Assembly (NCBI GenBank): GCA_035315125.1 | Contig: DATFYI010000072.1 | Span: 1-9,873, forward strand | Direction of reading: 5' to 3' | Origin: DATFYI01 sp035315125 | Lineage (GTDB): Bacteria; Chloroflexota; Anaerolineae; Anaerolineales; Anaerolineaceae | Length of the DNA: 9,873 nucleotides | Shown here: in pieces, positions 6,587-9,873 of the stretch | How positions within the stretch are numbered: the first letter of the stretch is position 1 | Layout of the letters: every line of letters starts with the position of its first letter | Translations under genes and position numbers: made by a program | The notes under the pieces: generated by a model | Database searches by the model: none | The model's input: only the letters and a program-made list of their open reading frames with translations | Told to the model about the DNA's origin: nothing

Positions 6587-7306
6587 TTAAAATTGTGTTT
6601 TATTTAGATCTGGAGATTGTTTCGGTGATTTAGTTAATCCCCACTGATGTGCAAAAACCAGTAATTCCAACCTATCTGAAACCCCCAGTTTATTAAAAAT
6701 TGAAGTCAGGTGATGCCGTACAGTTGTCTCGCTAATATTTAATTCGGTAGCAATGGATTGGTTTTTCATGCCTAAACCAATCAAATCGATAACCTGACGC
6801 TCTCGATTACTAAGGTGTTGAATCTGTTCTTGTTCCGGATTTGCTTGATGAATTTCTTTGCCGAATGAAATTGAATTAATAACGCTGGCGATCATAGACC
6901 TTTCAATCCACGCTTCCCCGGAATAAACCTTCTCGATTGCTTTATAAAGAACTTCGGGTGGCTGGGTTGTCAATACTACGCCAAGAACGCCTGCTTGTAT
7001 TGCCTTTAAATATAATTGTGAATCATCTGGTGATGTTATGACGATTATTCGTGCTCGAGCAAATGTTTTTAATAATTTAGGGATAATATCTAAGCCAGAT
7101 TCTCCACGATTGCTCAAATTGAGTATGAAAATATCAGGTTTTTTGTGCTCTCCAATTTCAAGACTTTCGGAAAAATCCCCAGTTTCTCCAACAACCGCAA
7201 ATCTTGGCTGGCTTTCGATTAATGCCTTTAAGCCAGACCTCTCAAGAATATGATTATCGACGATGATTACTCGGATAAGATTATCGGATAAATTGGACAT
7301 TGCCAA
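6587..7306 (-). CDS. NarL/LuxR-type response regulator with a degenerate receiver domain
   Basis: A 239-residue transcription regulator with an N-terminal receiver fold (about 11-130), a linker, and a LuxR-type helix-turn-helix (about 164-225) seen in LSNRERQVIDLI, IATELNISETTVRHHL and IFNKLGVSDR. The DNA-binding part looks fully typical. The receiver does not: the phospho-acceptor Asp of the usual LLDLxMPG block is Asn63 (FILNLSNRGESG), the first acidic pair is D17-N18 instead of DD or ED, and the conserved Lys of GYLLK is Thr113 (GVVLTT). The conserved Thr91 is kept. Ordinary phosphorylation is therefore unlikely, and activity may depend on expression level, a ligand or a partner. The TTG at 7306 is preferred because AGGGGA lies eight bases upstream; the ATG at 7300 would be 14 bases away. 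No histidine kinase is adjacent. The gene appears monocistronic and ends at a strong terminator. Confidence 0.92.
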   Translation of the reverse strand: MAMSNLSDNLIRVIIVDNHILERSGLKALIESQPRFAVVGETGDFSESLEIGEHKKPDIFILNLSNRGESGLDIIPKLLKTFARARIIVITSPDDSQLYLKAIQAGVLGVVLTTQPPEVLYKAIEKVYSGEAWIERSMIASVINSISFGKEIHQANPEQEQIQHLSNRERQVIDLIGLGMKNQSIATELNISETTVRHHLTSIFNKLGVSDRLELLVFAHQWGLTKSPKQSPDLNKTQF

Positions 7307-7314
7307 TCGAGATT

Positions 7315-7320
7315 TCCCCT
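7315..7320 (-). promoter_or_regulatory. Ribosome binding site supporting the TTG start of the response regulator
   Basis: AGGGGA on the minus strand, eight bases from TTG at 7306-7304 and 14 from the ATG at 7300-7298. Spacing favours the TTG, which adds only two residues. Confidence 0.6.
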
Positions 7321-7623
7321 AACTATTGTTGTTTATTAATTTCCCATTTCTTGGAGCAATACGAGATTCGGAATATTAAATCAATATTATGCTTTGATGC
7401 TATTGACGGTTATAGAATGTAAAAGTGATTTCTAATGAATCTGTTTCTGCTCCAGGTTTCCCCGCTTCAGCTCTTAGCATTGTTCAGAGGGATAAATCCA
7501 AATTCCTTTTTTTCTAAATAGCGAGCGCATGATTGTACTCGGATTGAATGCAGTGATGCTTATTGAAATTCTTCTTTTCCAAATAATACCAGGTCATTCA
7601 GACAAATATCATTATTTAAGAAT

Positions 7624-7679
7624 AGTATAGCACATTTTTTTGGGGGAATAAATAAATTTAAGTTAACAAATTGTGTCAA
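7624..7679 (-). promoter_or_regulatory. Candidate overlapping promoters for the response regulator gene
   Basis: On the minus strand a perfect TTGACA (7679-7674) is followed after 17 bases by TTTATT (7656-7651), a 4/6 match to a -10. Another 17-base spacer after the end of TTTATT (taken as 7652-7647, same repeat TTTATTTATT) leads to TGCTATACT (7632-7624), an extended -10. The two promoters would therefore share a hexamer. Either gives a leader of over 300 bases. The evidence is consensus match and location only. Confidence 0.45.
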
Positions 7680-7816
7680 ATACTTCACATTTACTCAATA
7701 GAATCAATTCCATCAGACCACGTGTGTTCATCAAGAATCCTAAAGCAGTTGACTCCCGCCAGGCGTGCCGCCAAATTTGCCCAATTTGAGGTGTTTCAAA
7801 AAGAGACTGGATAGGA

Positions 7817-8761
7817 TTAGCTGACCAGATTCGGACGGGCAAATCGGACGAGACTTGGAGCTGCCAACCTTGGCCCATGCTCACCTGGCACTTCCCCAAA
7901 GCGGCGATGTGCTTCCCAATCCTCTCTCGCCTGGACAATCTCTTCAGAGGTACGCGCCACGAAATTCCACCACATCAGGATCGTTTCAGGAAATGGCGGC
8001 CCACCGATTACCAATATTCGGCCACTTTCCTGGCTTTTGAGCGTAAGGCTTGAGCGTCGGCTGCCCAGGTAGTACAACGTATGTTCCTCTAAGTGCTGAT
8101 TCTCTAACCAGCAATCACTGCTGAGTACCAGCGCTGCGTGTTCGAACTCTGGATTCAATACCAACTCGACCGCTTCGCGTTTATGAATTTGGATATCCAT
8201 ACCAATGATATCGGAAAAATAGGGTGCGGACGAGGGTACTCCAGCATATGAGCCGGCAAATACTTGAACAATCCCGCCACGAGTTTCTAATACGGATACC
8301 TGTTCCACGCTCGTGAAGGAAGGAACGGTGTTTCGGTGAATCTCTGGCAGCGCTACCCATAGCTGTACCCCGTTCAGGCGCCCGCTGTTTTTGGCGGGTG
8401 TTTCTTCAGCATGGGCAATGCCTCTTCCAGCCGTCATCACATTCACGCCACCGGGACGGACTATCGCTTCGGAGCCAAGGCTATCATTGTGCAGGACTTC
8501 GCCCTCAACCAGCCACGAGACGGTCTGAATCCCGATGTGTGGATGGGGTGGAACATTCATTGGTTTGTCAGCGGCAAAGGCTAATGCACCGAAGCGATCC
8601 AGGAAACACCATGGACCCACCAAACGCCGGTCACGGATTGGCATAGCGCGATAAATACGCAGGTCACCGAGCATTGCATCCCGGTTCGGGTAAGCGGTAA
8701 GTGTGGGCTGTTTGGGGCCGATGGCGCTGCATTCTTTCCCGGCAACTGGTTCTATGCTCAT
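7817..8761 (-). CDS. Pirin family protein (bicupin)
   Basis: A complete 314-residue cytoplasmic protein of two cupin domains. The N-terminal pirin block VPPHPHIGIQTVSWLVEGEVLH contains His73 and His75. The GGVNVMTAGRGIAHAEETP block supplies His117 and Glu119, completing the four metal ligands known from human pirin and E. coli YhhW. The C-terminal end FPETILMWWNFVARTSEEIVQAREDW is typical for bacterial pirins. Some bacterial pirins oxidise quercetin, others act as regulators; nothing here tells which applies. The ATG at 8761 has AGGAGG five bases upstream. It begins 73 bases after the stop of the truncated copper-type ATPase. The gene is clearly more GC-rich than the regulator and polysaccharide genes to its left. 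No functional tie to the polysaccharide locus is evident. Confidence 0.94.
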   Translation of the reverse strand: MSIEPVAGKECSAIGPKQPTLTAYPNRDAMLGDLRIYRAMPIRDRRLVGPWCFLDRFGALAFAADKPMNVPPHPHIGIQTVSWLVEGEVLHNDSLGSEAIVRPGGVNVMTAGRGIAHAEETPAKNSGRLNGVQLWVALPEIHRNTVPSFTSVEQVSVLETRGGIVQVFAGSYAGVPSSAPYFSDIIGMDIQIHKREAVELVLNPEFEHAALVLSSDCWLENQHLEEHTLYYLGSRRSSLTLKSQESGRILVIGGPPFPETILMWWNFVARTSEEIVQAREDWEAHRRFGEVPGEHGPRLAAPSLVRFARPNLVS

Positions 8762-8766
8762 ATGAA

Positions 8767-8772
8767 CCTCCT
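8767..8772 (-). promoter_or_regulatory. Ribosome binding site of the pirin gene
   Basis: A perfect AGGAGG on the minus strand, five bases before the ATG at 8761-8759, which fixes the start of the pirin. Confidence 0.85.
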
Positions 8773-8834
8773 GATTTCATCCCGGAAAGACCTTGATCAT
8801 GTCCCGATCCTCAGTCAACCGGCGAGATTGTATT

Positions 8835-9873
8835 TTAACCCATCTGGGGAAGGCTATACCGCGCTTTTCCCAGTGCCAGGCGATTGCGCACGAGGATTCC
8901 GTTCTGGGCACCCATTGCGGTGGTGATGGCCACCACCAGGGGTACTGCCAGACCTAGAGCATATGGACAGGTGATCACCAGCACTGTTGCGACTCTCGCG
9001 ATGACATCCACATTGAACCCCACCGCAATCGTCCAGGCAACTGCTGTGATGGCAGCCATACCCAAGACTACATAAAATAACCAGCCGGCAGCTTTGTCGG
9101 CCAGAATCTGCGTTTTTGACTTGCTCTGTTGAGCCTGTTCGACCAGGCGCTTGAAGCCTGCCAGAGCCGTCTCGTCTCCAGTAGCAGTGACTTTCACGCG
9201 CAGGCTGCCATCCCCATTGATTGTACCGGCAATTACTTTTCCACCGGGCTGTTTTTTGACCGGTTTGGATTCTCCTGTGATCATAGCTTCGTTGACATCC
9301 GAATTGCCTTCTTGCACTTCCCCGTCAGCTGGTAGGCTGGCGCCCGGGAGAACAAGAAGCAGATCACCATTGTGCAGTTTGTCCATTGAGACAGTTTCGG
9401 TGGGGCCATCCGGGTTGAGGCGTTCGGCAGTGTCTGGCATCAATTTTGCCAATTCCGTCAGGGCGCCCGAGGCCTGGCGTATGCTGCGCATCTCAATCCA
9501 GTGACCGAGCAGTATGATATCGATCAGGGTGGTCAGCTCCCAAAAGAAATCCATCTGCCCAGGTAAGAACAGGGTGGCAAAACTGTAAATGAAGGCGACC
9601 GAAATCGCCAGCGAGATCAGGATCATCATGCCGGGCTGGCGATTTTTGAACTCTGGCACAGCCATCTGCAAGAAGGGCAGACCACCGTAGAGGAAGATGA
9701 TCAATCCAAAGACAGGCGCCAGCCAATTACTGCCCGGGAAAGCCGGCAGCGAAAAACCTAACATCGTTTGCAAGCTGCTGCTATACAGGATTACCGGGAT
9801 GGAGAAAATCAACGAGATCCAGAATTTTCTCTGGAACATTTGCTCGTGACCGGCGTGGTCGGCGTGCGCCTCG
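8835..9873 (-). pseudogene. CopB-like heavy-metal P-type ATPase, truncated before the phosphorylation site (5' end outside the window)
   Basis: The reading frame is open to the window edge: codons before the ATG at 9839 encode EAHADHAGHEQ, a His-rich stretch typical of CopB N-termini, so that ATG is internal. Counting from it, membrane helices lie near 5-22, 37-58, 71-93 and 97-117, the actuator domain contains ITGES (187-191), and further helices lie near 251-273 and 277-306 with a CPYALG metal-site motif (291-296). The protein follows the family up to NGILVRNRLALGKAR (313-327), then gives seven unrelated residues and a stop. The DKTGT phosphorylation site, expected 10-15 residues further on, and the whole P and N domains plus the last two helices are missing, so it cannot work as a pump. 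CPY is also unusual, CPC or CPH being normal. Most likely a gene remnant cut by deletion or rearrangement; a regulatory or partner role for the stub is possible but unsupported. Confidence 0.85.

Larger units (their letters stand above)
7307..7816 (-). other. AT-rich intergenic region between pirin and the response regulator
   Basis: About 510 bases with no supportable gene. It holds the candidate promoters at 7624-7679 and, downstream of them, a leader of roughly 310 bases before the response regulator start. A 26-codon ORF beginning near 7481 on the minus strand has no ribosome site. No T-tract hairpin is seen after the pirin gene. Base composition falls sharply in GC relative to the pirin and ATPase genes. 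Confidence 0.5.

Noticed and set aside
7440..7485. GCGGGGAAACC in the response regulator leader, slightly like parts of c-di-GMP or c-di-AMP riboswitches
   Set aside because: Only a few bases agree and the required paired elements are not found around it.
7663..7938. A 91-codon open frame on the minus strand overlapping the end of the pirin gene
   Set aside because: Much of it is a shadow of the pirin frame, the rest is AT-rich intergenic sequence, and the protein shows no recognisable features.
8777..8880. A shifted-frame tail after the ATPase break, ending at a TGA at 8779-8777
   Set aside because: Read in the +1 frame it is open for about 30 codons, but it does not resemble the missing DKTGT region or the ATPase C-terminus, so a simple frameshift does not restore the pump.
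1..9873. CRISPR arrays, tRNA or rRNA genes, insertion sequences
   Set aside because: No regularly spaced repeats, cloverleaf-like segments, ribosomal RNA signatures or transposase frames were seen on either strand.

Overview
The window reads as bacterial chromosome carrying part of an exopolysaccharide or capsule locus. Every gene I can support lies on the minus strand, so transcription runs from high to low coordinates. Strong AGGAGG-type Shine-Dalgarno sites and the mix of gene families (one-chain Wzz/BY-kinase, WbpD-like acetyltransferase, pirin, CopB-like ATPase) suggest a Chloroflexota (Anaerolineae-like) organism. That placement is an impression from protein character, not a search result, and is uncertain.

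Layout in transcription order. (1) 9873-8835: the front half of a CopB-like heavy-metal P-type ATPase. It enters from beyond the window and stops before the catalytic DKTGT phosphorylation site, so it is probably a truncated pseudogene. (2) 8761-7817: a complete pirin with its metal ligands. These two genes are visibly more GC-rich than what follows. (3) An AT-rich gap of about 510 bases with candidate overlapping promoters. (4) 7306-6587: a NarL/LuxR-type response regulator whose receiver domain has lost the phospho-acceptor Asp and the conserved Lys. It is followed by a strong intrinsic terminator built on a 32-bp perfect palindrome. (5) 6341-6006: a stand-alone PilZ protein with both c-di-GMP-binding motifs. 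(6) 5849-2462: a tight four-gene operon made of a polyprenyl-phosphate sugar-1-phosphate transferase, a Gfo/Idh/MocA sugar dehydrogenase, a hexapeptide-repeat acetyltransferase and a DegT-family PLP aminotransferase. (7) A 433-base leader without genes. (8) 2028-328: a fused chain-length regulator and tyrosine autokinase (Wzc-like). (9) 250-1: the start of an ABC-2 permease for polysaccharide export.

How the genes may work together. The dehydrogenase, aminotransferase and acetyltransferase match the oxidation, transamination and N-acetylation steps that make 3-acetamido sugar nucleotides (WbpB/E/D or GnnA/GnnB type chemistry). The sugar transferase would start the lipid-linked repeat unit. 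The tyrosine kinase would set chain length and the ABC transporter would export the glycan. The PilZ protein just upstream of the initiating transferase suggests control by c-di-GMP. The degenerate response regulator beside it suggests a second input that does not depend on ordinary Asp phosphorylation. Both regulatory links are inferences from position and motifs.
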